NCBI GenBank assembly: GCA_964624475.1
Contig: CAZUYC010000069.1
Location: 1 to 64,000, forward strand
Origin: CAZUYC01 sp964624475
Lineage (GTDB): Bacteria; Myxococcota_A; UBA9160; SMWR01
Length of the DNA: 64,000 bases
Reading direction: 5' to 3'
The translations under genes and the position numbers were made by a program. Of this stretch, positions 42,834 through 50,713 are shown one piece after another. Below the pieces are notes generated by a model. It was not told the origin of the DNA. It made no database searches and worked only from the letters and a program-made list of their open reading frames with translations. Within the stretch, counting starts at the first letter, position 1. Every line of letters starts with the position of its first letter.

Positions 42834-43181
42834 GCATGGCTGGTCTTCGGCCGCCGCGGCCCGGTCCTCGCCGACCGCTACCACCTCCACCTGCTGCGAA
42901 CGCCGCGCGAGGTCCGGCGTGCGATCGCCTACGTCCTTCTCAACGCACGGCGGCACCTCGCGAAGCGTGGGCGAGCGCTCCCCCGGATCGCCGCCATCGA
43001 TCCGGCCTCCTCGGGCCGCTGGTTCGACGGCTGGCGCGCCGGCCGAGCGCTCGAGCCGAGCGGACCGGCTTCGGTGGCGAGGCCCCGCACCTGGCTCCTC
43101 GCCACCGGCTGGCGCCGCCACGGGCTGATCGACCCAGCGGAGGTGCCCGGATGTCGAGCGACATCCTCTCCTCCGCGCTGA
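42834..43181 (+). pseudogene. RAYT/Y1-transposase-like C-terminal remnant
   Basis: The frame here reads RRGPVLADRYHLHLLRTPREVRRAIAYVLLNARRHLAKRG then DPASSGRWFDGW and RTWLLATGWRRHGLIDPAEVPG, a clear match by eye to the C-terminal part of REP-associated tyrosine (Y1) transposase-like proteins found across deltaproteobacteria. The N-terminal part with the catalytic HUH motif is missing: the homology begins directly at the end of the preceding gene, and there is no start codon. After about 43151 the frame becomes unrelated. A dead transposase, possibly the source of the REPIN-like repeat at 13.7 kb. Confidence 0.65.
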
Positions 43182-43465
43182 GCCGACCCGACCGGTTGGT
43201 GGACGGACTTGAGCGGAAGGTGACACCGAGTAGAGATGGGCGGATGCGGGCGGGCGCGTGCGCAGGTCGGGCTGGGGTTTTCAGGACGGCAGGTGCGGAA
43301 GGCGGGCGCGGGTCGTCTCGCGGCGCAGGGCCCCTTTGATCGGAAAGTTCGGGCGGGTCGTCCGAGCCAGACGCTTCACGGTCGCGGCCCCGATGCCACG
43401 GCTGCCGCCTCCCTCCTCGTCGTAAGTCGTGACGCGGAGAGCGGTGATCCGCTTTCTCCGAGGGT
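43164..43465. other. Gap without recognisable gene
   Basis: About 300 bases between the transposase remnant and the small lipoprotein gene. I see no conserved reading frame, RNA gene or strong repeat. Composition is less GC-biased at third positions than in neighbouring genes, consistent with decayed sequence. Confidence 0.5.
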
Positions 43466-43903
43466 TCAGCGCGCGATGAGGCGGAAGAGGATTGCCTTCG
43501 CCTGCTGCTCTTTGTTGACCTCGAAGTCGTACTTCTGGTGGGCTGCCTCAAGGAACGCCTCGCGCTCGGAAGGATCGTCCGTCCGCACGGCGCGGAGCTC
43601 GTAGAGGTCTTCGTTCACACGCAGCCGCACACGCGAGTCCTCGGAGAGGTGCTTTGCCCATGCGTTCGACTCGCCGCGGCCGGAGGCCACGTAGAACGCG
43701 CCCTCCGCAGCCACACCCCAGACGTTGACCGAGTACGGATCTTCGGGACGCGTCTCGAGCTGCACGATCTCGACGGAGTCGGTGAATGACCAGTCCACCG
43801 GCGTCGGTTTGACGGTCCCCGGCAGCGCGCCACCGGGCAACATGGAGATCGGATCGCAGCCGAGCGCGAGCAGCAGCACGCAAAGAGTCCACGCCATTCT
43901 CAT
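43466..43903 (-). CDS. Small lipoprotein, split-barrel flavin-binding-like domain
   Basis: 145 residues. Start ATG 43903 has an AGGAGG site 7 bases upstream and gives MRMAWTLCVLLLALGC, a strong lipoprotein signal with lipobox ALGC. The mature part (DPYSVNVWGVAAEGAFYVASGRGESNAWAKHLSEDSRVRLRV) resembles the pyridoxamine-phosphate-oxidase-like split barrel of deazaflavin-dependent or DUF2255-type proteins, which use flavin cofactors. Export as a lipoprotein is unusual for that fold. The fold assignment is by eye and moderate. Confidence 0.6.
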   Translation of the reverse strand: MRMAWTLCVLLLALGCDPISMLPGGALPGTVKPTPVDWSFTDSVEIVQLETRPEDPYSVNVWGVAAEGAFYVASGRGESNAWAKHLSEDSRVRLRVNEDLYELRAVRTDDPSEREAFLEAAHQKYDFEVNKEQQAKAILFRLIAR

Positions 43904-44193
43904 CGGATACCTCCTGAGCGCCATTCAGCGAGTCAGAGCCTGTCATGTCATAATGCCACGTCTCGACGCGCGCGACACGAATCACCACGAGAGGTCGATG
44001 GGACGGCGCCGACGCGTTGGAGCTTGCTTCGGGCGTTGCGGATAGGAGAATACCCGCGACTTCTGCGTCCGATGACCCTCGAACCGTCGAATCCAGGCCG
44101 TTCTCAACGCGCCTGCGGCGCCGCCCTGGGGCCTTCCCTCCGGCAGCGCCCCGGTGTACAACGCCTGCGCGCGTTCGGCGACGGAGACATCGC

Positions 44194-44480
44194 ATGCCGG
44201 AGCGGCTGGTCAAGGCGAATGGGAGCGAGATCTGGTGCGAGGACTTCAGCAAGCCGGACGATCTCGCGCTGCTGCTCGTGATGGGCTCGGGAGGCCAGGG
44301 GATTCTCTGGCCCGAGGAGTTCTGCGAGGCGCTGGCCGCCGGGGCGCTGGGTGCTCCGCTACGACAACCGCGACACCGGTCGGTCGACCTGCTTCGACTT
44401 CACCAAGGAGCCCTACACGATCGCCGCCCTGGCGCGCGACGCGCTCGGGCCCCTCGACGCCTTCGCGAGGCCGGGCGCTG
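44194..44480 (+). pseudogene. Alpha/beta hydrolase N-terminal remnant, frameshifted
   Basis: The first frame gives MPERLVKANGSEIWCEDFSKPDDLALLLVMGSGGQGILWPEEFCEALAA, a typical start of alpha/beta hydrolases with the oxyanion-hole GSGGQG. At about 44340 homology jumps by one frame to RWVLRYDNRDTGRSTCFDF and YTIAALARDALGPLDAF. Beyond 44480 the catalytic Ser, Asp and His regions are missing. A frameshifted and truncated gene. Confidence 0.7.
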
Positions 44481-44875
44481 ATCACGGTCCTGCTCGCCCG
44501 AGGGCCCAGGCACCCCGGTCGCCGCGCGTAGAGCTCGAGGCCCGTGCTCACCTCGTACCGCGTCCGCTTCTCCGAGCGGAGGCGGTTCACGAGCCAGCCG
44601 AAATCCTCCTGGTTCCGCGCGTGCTGTGCGTCGCTTCCGTGAGCGGCGCGGTCCGCCACCACACCGACGGGCGCTCATGCGGCGGCAGTCTAGCGCGCCA
44701 TCTTTCGGTCTGAACTAGGATTCACCGTTCGGTGTGGAGCGTGGAGGCATCGGGTTCGATTCATCTCCGGAGGGTCGCGAGCTCGTCGCCGGACGGATCC
44801 CTTTCCACCTCCGGATGGGATCGAGCCGCACCGGTGTCTGGGTCGCGTTCCGCTCGCGCTGCTACGTTGCGTGGC
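44481..44875. other. Gap with an unidentified coding-like fragment
   Basis: About 395 bases before coaE. On the minus strand, 44520-44662 reads HARNQEDFGWLVNRLRSEKRTRYEVSTGLELYA, which looks like real protein but which I cannot assign. The rest shows no gene. A short palindrome CACCGTTCGGTG is at 44723-44734, 142 bases before the coaE start, too weak to name as an operator. Confidence 0.3.
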
Positions 44876-45496
44876 GTGACCAAGGTCGTAGGGCTCAGCG
44901 GCGGGATCGCGACCGGCAAGAGCGCGGTCGCGCGGATCTTCGAGGAGCTCGGCGCGGTCCTGATCGACGCGGACGCGATCGTGCACGAGCTCCAGGCCCC
45001 GGGGGCTCCGATGCTCGCCGAGATCGCCGAGGCCTTCGGGCCCGAGCTGATCGGGGCGGACGGCGCGCTCGACCGCGCGCGGCTCGGCGAGATCGTCTTC
45101 CGCGACCCGGAGGCGCGGCGGCGCCTCGGCCAGATCGTGCATCCCGCGGTCGGCGCCGAGATGGCGCGCCGGCTCGCGGCGGCCCGCGCCGCCGGGGCGC
45201 GGCTCGTGGTGCTCGACATCCCGCTGCTCTTCGAGGGGCGCAAGGCCGGCAGCGGGAGCGCGGCGCTCCTGGCCTTCGACGCGACCGTCCTCGCCTACGC
45301 GCCCGAGGCGCTCCAGATCGAGCGGCAGCTGGCGCGCGAGGGCTACGGCCGCGACGAGGCCCTGCGCCGCGTGCGCTCCCAGATGCCGATCGAGGAGAAG
45401 CGCGCGCTCGCCGATTTCGTCATCGACAACTCGGAAAGTCTCGCCGAGACCGAGCGTCAGGTGAGGGAGCTCTACGCGCGCCTCACGGGCCTCTGA
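44876..45496 (+). CDS. coaE: Dephospho-CoA kinase
   Basis: 206 residues, standard size. P-loop GLSGGIATGKSAVARIFEELGA, then DADAIVHELQAPG (the catalytic Asp and substrate region), FRDPEARRRLGQIVHPAVGAEM, VVLDIPLLFEGRKAG and the lid/Arg segment RQLAREGYGRDEALRRVRSQMPIEEKRALADFVIDN. It carries out the last step of coenzyme A synthesis. GTG start at 44876. Monocistronic and convergent with trpA. Confidence 0.95.
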   Translation: MTKVVGLSGGIATGKSAVARIFEELGAVLIDADAIVHELQAPGAPMLAEIAEAFGPELIGADGALDRARLGEIVFRDPEARRRLGQIVHPAVGAEMARRLAAARAAGARLVVLDIPLLFEGRKAGSGSAALLAFDATVLAYAPEALQIERQLAREGYGRDEALRRVRSQMPIEEKRALADFVIDNSESLAETERQVRELYARLTGL

Positions 45497-45523
45497 CCGC
45501 TGCAGGGCGACGCCCCGGCGCGT

Positions 45524-46321
45524 TCAGGAACGCAGCGCCTCCGCGAGCTCCGCCACGAAGCGCGCGGCCGCGTCGACTGCCGCCTCGCGCGAGCCGGCTT
45601 CGGCGATCCGGTCCACGAGCGCGCTCCCGACCACCACGCCGTCGGCGAAGGCGGCGAGCTGGCGCGCGTGCTCGGGGCGCGAGACGCCGAAGCCGACGCA
45701 GACCGGGACATCGGAGGCGGCGCGCACGCGGCGTACCTGCTCCTCGATCCCGGCGGCGAGCTCGGCGCGCGCGCCGGTCACGCCGGTGAGCGACACGTAG
45801 TAGAGGAAGCCGCGCGTCTCGCGCGCGAGCATGGCCAGCCGCTCCGGGCGCGTCGTCGGGGCCGCCAGCAGGATCGGGTCGACGCCGTGCGCGACGAGCG
45901 CGAGCCGCAGCTCCACCGACTCCTCCGGCGGCATGTCGACCACGATCGTCCCGTCGACGCCGACGGCTCCGGCGGCCTCCGCGAAGCGGGCCTCACCCAT
46001 GGCCAGGACCGGGTTCGCGTAGCCCATCAGCACGAGCGGGAGCTCGACGCGCGGGCGCAGAGCCTTCACGAGCTCGAGCACGCGGCGCAGCGACGTGCCC
46101 GAGCGCAGCGCCCGCTCGCTCGAGCGCTGGATCGTCGATCCCTCGGCGATCGGGTCCGAGAAAGGGACGCCGATCTCGATCGCGTCCGCCCCGGCCTCCG
46201 CCATCGCGAGCACGAGCGCCTCGGTCGCGGCGAGATCGGGATCGCCCGCCGTGACGAAGGGCACGAGCGCGCAGCGACCGCTCGCTCGGAGCGTGCGAAA
46301 GCGCTCCCCGATCCGCCCCAT
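45524..46321 (-). CDS. trpA: Tryptophan synthase alpha chain
   Basis: 265 residues. FVTAGDPD and EIGVPFSDPIAEGSTIQRSSERAL contain the catalytic Glu (in IEIGVPFSDP) and the Asp of the active site; VLMGYANPVLAMG, LYYVSLTGVTGAR and VGFGVSRPEHARQL complete the TIM barrel. It cleaves indole-glycerol phosphate to indole, which passes to TrpB. Last gene of the trp operon; start overlaps the trpB stop by one base (TGATG). Confidence 0.97.
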   Translation of the reverse strand: MGRIGERFRTLRASGRCALVPFVTAGDPDLAATEALVLAMAEAGADAIEIGVPFSDPIAEGSTIQRSSERALRSGTSLRRVLELVKALRPRVELPLVLMGYANPVLAMGEARFAEAAGAVGVDGTIVVDMPPEESVELRLALVAHGVDPILLAAPTTRPERLAMLARETRGFLYYVSLTGVTGARAELAAGIEEQVRRVRAASDVPVCVGFGVSRPEHARQLAAFADGVVVGSALVDRIAEAGSREAAVDAAARFVAELAEALRS

Positions 46322-47520
46322 CAGTTTCCGGCGCGCTGCGCCAGGATCTCGCGCACCTGCGGGGCGTCCTTGTCCCCGCGCCCGGAGAGGTTCACGAGCA
46401 CGATCGCGTCGCGCGAGAGCGTCGGCGCGAGCTTGCGCACGTGGGCCACCGCGTGGGCCGACTCGAGCGCCGGGATGATCCCCTCCAGGCGCGAGAGCCA
46501 GAGGAAGGCGTCGAGGGCCTCGTCGTCCGTGACGCTGGCGTACTCGGCCCGCCCGGCATCGCGGAGGTAGGCGTGCTCGGGGCCGACGCCCGGGTAGTCG
46601 AGGCCCGCGGAGATCGAGTGGGCCGGGAAGACCTGCCCGTCGTCGTCGGAGAGGAGGAGGGTGTACATGCCGTGCAGCACGCCCGGCGTCCCGGCGCACA
46701 GCGCCGCGCCGTGGCGCCCGGAGTCGAGGCCCTCGCCCGCCGCCTCGACGCCGACCATGCGCACGCCCCGGTCCTCCAGGAAGGGGTGGAAGAGGCCGAT
46801 CGCGTTCGAGCCGCCGCCGACGCAGGCCACCAGCACGTCCGGGAGGCGCCCCTCGCGCTCCAGCACCTGGCGGCGCGCCTCGACGCCGATCACGCGCTGG
46901 AAGTCGCGCACGATCGTCGGGTACGGGTGCGGGCCCATCACGGAGCCGATGCAGTAGTAGGTGCTGCGGACGTTCGTGACCCAGTCGCGCAGCGCCTCGT
47001 TGGTCGCGTCCTTGAGCGTGCGCGAGCCGCTCGCGACCGGATGGACCTTGGCGCCGAGGATCTCCATGCGGAAGACGTTCAGCGCCTGGCGCCGCACGTC
47101 CTCCTCGCCCATGTAGACCTCGCAGCCCTGGCCGAGCAGCGCGCAGGCCGTGGCGGTGGCGACGCCGTGCTGGCCTGCACCCGTCTCGGCGATCACGCGC
47201 GGCTTGCCCATGTGGCGGGCGAGCAGGCACTGGCCGAGCACGTTGTTGATCTTGTGCGCCCCGGTGTGCGCCAGGTCCTCGCGCTTGAGGAGGATCTTTG
47301 CCCCGCCGAGGGCTTCGGTCGCGCGCGCCGCGAAGGAGAGCGGCGTCGGGCGCCCCGCATAGCTCGCGAGGAGACCGTCGAGCTCCGCGCGGAACCCGGG
47401 CCCCGCGGAGATCCGCGGATAGGACTCCGCCAGCTCGTCGAGCGCCGCGACGAGGGTCTCGGGGACGTAGCGGCCCCCGTAGGCGCCGAAGCGCCCGCGC
47501 GCATCCGCCTCGGACCTCAT
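46321..47520 (-). CDS. trpB: Tryptophan synthase beta chain
   Basis: 399 residues from ATG 47520. FGAYGGRYVPETLVAALDELAE at the N-terminus; the PLP lysine is in REDLAHTGAHKINNVLGQ; ETGAGQHGVATATACALLG and the phosphate-binding CVGGGSNAIGLFHPF are present. It condenses indole with serine. A GTG at 47619 is in frame and overlaps the trpF stop (GTGA), which would add 33 residues read from the dispersed repeat (SERKRSAQRAAGERR type); family alignment favours ATG 47520. Confidence 0.96.
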   Translation of the reverse strand: MRSEADARGRFGAYGGRYVPETLVAALDELAESYPRISAGPGFRAELDGLLASYAGRPTPLSFAARATEALGGAKILLKREDLAHTGAHKINNVLGQCLLARHMGKPRVIAETGAGQHGVATATACALLGQGCEVYMGEEDVRRQALNVFRMEILGAKVHPVASGSRTLKDATNEALRDWVTNVRSTYYCIGSVMGPHPYPTIVRDFQRVIGVEARRQVLEREGRLPDVLVACVGGGSNAIGLFHPFLEDRGVRMVGVEAAGEGLDSGRHGAALCAGTPGVLHGMYTLLLSDDDGQVFPAHSISAGLDYPGVGPEHAYLRDAGRAEYASVTDDEALDAFLWLSRLEGIIPALESAHAVAHVRKLAPTLSRDAIVLVNLSGRGDKDAPQVREILAQRAGN

Positions 47521-47552
47521 ACCAACTCCGCTCGCAGGCCCGGCAGGGGCCT

Positions 47553-47592
47553 GCCTTCGCTCGCCTGCGGCTCGCTGCGCGCTCCGCTTGCG
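47553..47592 (-). repeat. Dispersed GC-rich repeat, copy 5 (trpF-trpB)
   Basis: CGCTCGCCTGCGGCTCGCTG core in the 95-bp trpF-trpB spacer. The repeat is open in the frame of trpB. Next to it, 47534-47541 and 47547-47554 form a perfect 8-bp hairpin. Confidence 0.75.
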
Positions 47593-47615
47593 CTCGCTGT
47601 CCGCCCGCGCCTTGC

Positions 47616-48236
47616 TCACCCGCCGGTTTCCTCGCGCACGGCGCGCACGAAGGCCGCGAGGCGCGTCGGGTCCTTGCGCCGGTCCGGGCCCTCGACGCCC
47701 GTCGCCACGTCGACGCCCCAGGGCAGCAGGTCGCCCAGCGACGCGAGTGCCTCGCGCACGTTCTCGGGCGTGAGGCCGCCGGCCAGGATCACGTCGAAGC
47801 CGCGCGAGATCAGCTCCGACGCGTCGCCCCAGCTCCAGGGCTTGCCGCTGCCCCCGCCCTCCTCGGGGTGGTCGACGAGCAGCAGCGTGCCGGGAAAGGA
47901 CTCGGCGGTCTCCAGGTCCGCGCCGCGGATCGCCTTGATCACCGGCAGGTCGACGGCCTCGACGTCCTCCTCGGTCTCGGAGCCGTGGAGCTGCACCCGC
48001 TCGAGCTCCATCCGCCGCAGCACGCGCACGATCTCGTCCGGCGCCGCGTCCCGGAACACCGCCACGCGGTCCACCTCGCCCCCGACGCGGTTGCAGATCG
48101 CCTCCGCCGTGCGCAGATCGAGGCAGCGCGGCGAGCCCGGGACGAAGTTCAGTCCAATCAGCTCGGCGCCGGCGTCGACCGCCGCGCGCGCGTCGTCGGG
48201 ATGCGTGACCCCGCAGATCTTGATCCGAACCGTCAC
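47616..48236 (-). CDS. trpF: Phosphoribosylanthranilate isomerase
   Basis: 206 residues. VRIKICGVTHPDDARAAVDAGAELIGLNFVPGSPR has the catalytic Cys in KICG; VQLHGSETEEDVEA and the Asp/phosphate region WGVDVATGVEGPDRRKD close the barrel. It performs the Amadori step from PRA to CdRP. GTG start at 48236 overlaps the trpC stop (GTGA). Confidence 0.95.
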   Translation of the reverse strand: MTVRIKICGVTHPDDARAAVDAGAELIGLNFVPGSPRCLDLRTAEAICNRVGGEVDRVAVFRDAAPDEIVRVLRRMELERVQLHGSETEEDVEAVDLPVIKAIRGADLETAESFPGTLLLVDHPEEGGGSGKPWSWGDASELISRGFDVILAGGLTPENVREALASLGDLLPWGVDVATGVEGPDRRKDPTRLAAFVRAVREETGG

Positions 48237-49030
48237 GGGCTCCTCCTGAGCTTGCGCAGCGCGGCTCCCAGGTCCGCCTCGCGCAGCAGTGCTTCGCCGA
48301 CCAGGAAGGCGTCGGCCCCGGCAGCCTCGAGCCGCGCGATGTCGCCGGGCCCCTGGATGCCGCTCTCCGCCACGAGCAGCACGCCCTCGGGCAGATCGCC
48401 CGCGAGGCGCTCGGTGGTGGCGAGGTCCACGGCGAAGGTCCGCAGGTCGCGGTTGTTGACGCCCACGAGGTCCGCGCCCGCCGCGAGCGCGTCCGCGAGC
48501 TCCGTCCGGTCGTGCACCTCGACGAGCGCGTCGAGGCCGAGCGAGCGCGCCCGCTCGAGGAGCCGCGCGATCTCGCCGGCCCGCGCCCCGGCCGCGAAGG
48601 CGGCCGCGATCAGGAGCACCGCGTCGGCGCCGTGCAGCCTCGCCTCGTCGATCTGGTAGGCATCGACCACGAAGTCCTTGCGCAGGATCGCCAGCGGCGC
48701 GCTGGCGCGCGCGAGCGCGAGATGGTCGACGCTGCCTGCGAAGTAGCGCTCGTCCGTGAGGACCGAGAGCGCCGCGGCGCCGGAGTCGGCGTAGGCCTTG
48801 GCGCAGGCGGCCGGATCGAAGTCCGCCCGGATCTCGCCGCGGGTCGGCGAGCGGCGTTTGATCTCCGCGACGATCCGCGGCCGGGGCGCGCGCGCGAGGG
48901 CCGCGCGGAAGCCGCGCGGGGGCTCGGCCGCCTCGCGCGCGAGGGCCGCGAGCTCGGCGGCCGGCAGCGCGCGTTGCGCCCGCGCCAGCTCTTCCCGCTT
49001 GTGGGCGAGGATCTCGTCGAGGATCGTCAC
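48233..49030 (-). CDS. trpC: Indole-3-glycerol phosphate synthase
   Basis: 265 residues. ILDEILAHKREELARA, IVAEIKRRSPTRGEIRADFDP (catalytic Glu and Lys), SVLTDERYFAGSVDHL, ILRKDFVVDAYQIDEARLHGADAVLLIAA, LVGVNNRDLRTFAVDL and LVAESGIQGPGDI are the full IGPS set. It closes the indole ring. GTG start at 49030 overlaps the trpD stop (GTGA); upstream in-frame starts are shadows within trpD. Confidence 0.96.
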   Translation of the reverse strand: MTILDEILAHKREELARAQRALPAAELAALAREAAEPPRGFRAALARAPRPRIVAEIKRRSPTRGEIRADFDPAACAKAYADSGAAALSVLTDERYFAGSVDHLALARASAPLAILRKDFVVDAYQIDEARLHGADAVLLIAAAFAAGARAGEIARLLERARSLGLDALVEVHDRTELADALAAGADLVGVNNRDLRTFAVDLATTERLAGDLPEGVLLVAESGIQGPGDIARLEAAGADAFLVGEALLREADLGAALRKLRRSP

Positions 49031-50040
49031 GCCGCGGTTGCCTCCACGAGGCGCGCGAGCCGCTCGCGCGCGGCACCGGAATCGAGGCTCAGCCGGGCGA
49101 GGCGCAGGCCCTCCGCGAGGTCGGGAGCCGCATCCGCCACCCAGAGCGCGGCGGCGGCGTTCACGCACACGATCTCGCGCCGCGGCCCCGCTTCGCCCCC
49201 GAGCACGGCGCGCACGATCGCCGCGTTCGCCGCGGCATCGCCACCGCGGAGCTCCCCCGGCGCGGCACGCGGCACCCCGAGCTCGGACGGGTCGAGCGCG
49301 AGCGTGCGCACGCGCCCCGCGTCGAGGAGCGCCGCGTGGGTGGTTCCGGTCGTCGTGATCTCGTCGAGGCCGTCCGAGCCGTGCACGACGAGGGCGCGCT
49401 CGCTCCCGAGGCGGCCGAGCGCGTCGGCGAGCGCCGCGACGAGCTCCGGGGCGTAGACGCCGACCACCTGCCGGCGCACCCCGACCGGGTTCAGCAGCGG
49501 CCCGAGGCAGTTCGCGATCGTGCGCACGCCGAGCTCGGCGCGGACCGGCGCGAGCCTCTGCATCGCGGGATGGGCGACGCGCGCGAAGAAGGGCGCGATC
49601 CCGACCCGCGCCAGGACGTCCGCCGCACTCTCGATCGAGATCTCGCAGCGCACGCCGAGGGCCTCGAGCACGTCGATGCTTCCGGCCCGCGAAGAGGCCG
49701 CCCGGTTGCCGTGCTTCGCCACCGGGACGCCGGCGCCCGCGACGACGAACGCGGCGGCCGTCGAGACGTTGAAGGTGCCCGCACCGTCGCCGCCCGTCCC
49801 GCAGGTGTCGATCGCGCGCGGGTCGATCGGCGGGCCCCGCAGCGCGCGGGCGCGCAGTGCTCGCGCCGCCGCGACGATCTCCGCGACGGTCTCGCCCTTC
49901 GCGCGCAGCGCCACGAGGAGCCCCGCGATCGCGACCGGGGTCGCCTTGCCGTCGGCGATCTCGCCGAAGGCGGTCTCGAGCACCCCCGCCGGGACCTCGT
50001 CCCCGCGCAACGCGGTCAGGGTGGCGTCGCGCAGGCTCAT
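49027..50040 (-). CDS. trpD: Anthranilate phosphoribosyltransferase
   Basis: 337 residues. The PRPP-binding DTCGTGGDGAGTFNVSTAAAFVVAGAGVPVAKHGNRAASSRAGS block and NCLGPLLNPVGVRRQVVGVY and HGSDGLDEITTTG are diagnostic. It attaches phosphoribose to anthranilate. Unfused to trpG here. Its ATG overlaps the stop of the 18-codon repeat-encoded mini-ORF (ATGA at 50037-50040). Confidence 0.97.
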   Translation of the reverse strand: MSLRDATLTALRGDEVPAGVLETAFGEIADGKATPVAIAGLLVALRAKGETVAEIVAAARALRARALRGPPIDPRAIDTCGTGGDGAGTFNVSTAAAFVVAGAGVPVAKHGNRAASSRAGSIDVLEALGVRCEISIESAADVLARVGIAPFFARVAHPAMQRLAPVRAELGVRTIANCLGPLLNPVGVRRQVVGVYAPELVAALADALGRLGSERALVVHGSDGLDEITTTGTTHAALLDAGRVRTLALDPSELGVPRAAPGELRGGDAAANAAIVRAVLGGEAGPRREIVCVNAAAALWVADAAPDLAEGLRLARLSLDSGAARERLARLVEATAA

Positions 50041-50093
50041 GCGGGGGCTCGCCTCCGCTCGCCTTCGGCTCGCTGCGCGCTTCGCTTGCTCAT
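50037..50093 (-). CDS. Repeat-encoded 18-residue mini-ORF between trpG and trpD
   Basis: ATG at 50093 overlaps the trpG stop (ATGA) and its TGA overlaps the trpD ATG (ATGA). It encodes MSKRSAQRAEGERRRAPA, entirely from a copy of the dispersed repeat. Ribosomes ending trpG could restart here and then at trpD, so it would keep coupling across an inserted repeat. Whether a peptide accumulates is unknown; a chance open frame of the repeat is the alternative. Confidence 0.4.
   Translation of the reverse strand: MSKRSAQRAEGERRRAPA
50051..50090 (-). repeat. Dispersed GC-rich repeat, copy 6 (trpG-trpD)
   Basis: CGCTCGCCTTCGGCTCGCTG with GCGCGCTTCGCTTGC; fills the 49-bp trpG-trpD spacer and makes the mini-ORF. 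Confidence 0.8.
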
Positions 50094-50680
50094 GCGGCCT
50101 TCTGCCCGCCGCAGCGGGCGAGGAAGCGGCGCAGCAGCGGCTTGCCCTCGCGCGTCAGGATCGACTCCGGGTGGAACTGCACGCCCTCGATCGAGCGCTC
50201 GCGGTGGCGCACGGCCATGATCTCGCCATCGGGCGTGCGCGCGCTCACCTCGAGCACCGCCGGGCACGACGCCTCCTCGATCACGAGCGAGTGATAGCGG
50301 GTCGCCTCGAAGGGCGAGGGCAGCCCCTCGAAGACGCCGCGCCCATCGTGCGAGATCGGCGACACCTTCCCGTGCATGATCGAGCGGGCGCGCACGATGC
50401 GCCCGCCGAAGGCGAGGCCGATCGCCTGGTGACCGAGGCAGACGCCGAGCAGCGGGATTCCCCGCCCGGCGCAGGCGTGGACCATCTCGACCGAGATCCC
50501 CGCATCGCCGGGCTCGCCGGGGCCGGGGGAGATGACCACGCCGGCCGGAGCGCGGGCCAGGAGCTCCTCGCAGCCCGCCGCGTCGTTGCGGAAGACCTGG
50601 ACCTCGGCGCCGAGCTCCCCCAGGTACTGGACCAGGTTGTAGGTGAAGGAGTCGTAGTTGTCGATCATGAGCACGCGCAT
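50090..50680 (-). CDS. trpG: Anthranilate synthase glutamine amidotransferase subunit
   Basis: 196 residues. MRVLMIDNYDSFTYNLVQYLGELGAEV, ISPGPGEPGDAG, the nucleophile Cys in GVCLGHQAIGLAFGG and the catalytic His/Glu in GVQFHPESILT form the class I amidotransferase triad. It feeds ammonia to TrpE and may also serve PabB for folate, as TrpG/PabA proteins often do. ATG 50680 is preferred to 50689. It begins 33 bases after trpE. Confidence 0.96.
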   Translation of the reverse strand: MRVLMIDNYDSFTYNLVQYLGELGAEVQVFRNDAAGCEELLARAPAGVVISPGPGEPGDAGISVEMVHACAGRGIPLLGVCLGHQAIGLAFGGRIVRARSIMHGKVSPISHDGRGVFEGLPSPFEATRYHSLVIEEASCPAVLEVSARTPDGEIMAVRHRERSIEGVQFHPESILTREGKPLLRRFLARCGGQKAA

Positions 50681-50713
50681 CGTTGGCACGAACGGGCCCT
50701 GGCGGGGCCCCGA

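Noticed and set aside
43236..43440. Minus-strand reading SRGIGAATVKRLARTTRPNFP, SDR-like at first sight
   Set aside because: Only a few residues fit; the rest does not follow a Rossmann fold.
44753..44762. GGTTCGATTC resembling a tRNA T-loop
   Set aside because: No matching acceptor, anticodon or D arms around it on either strand.
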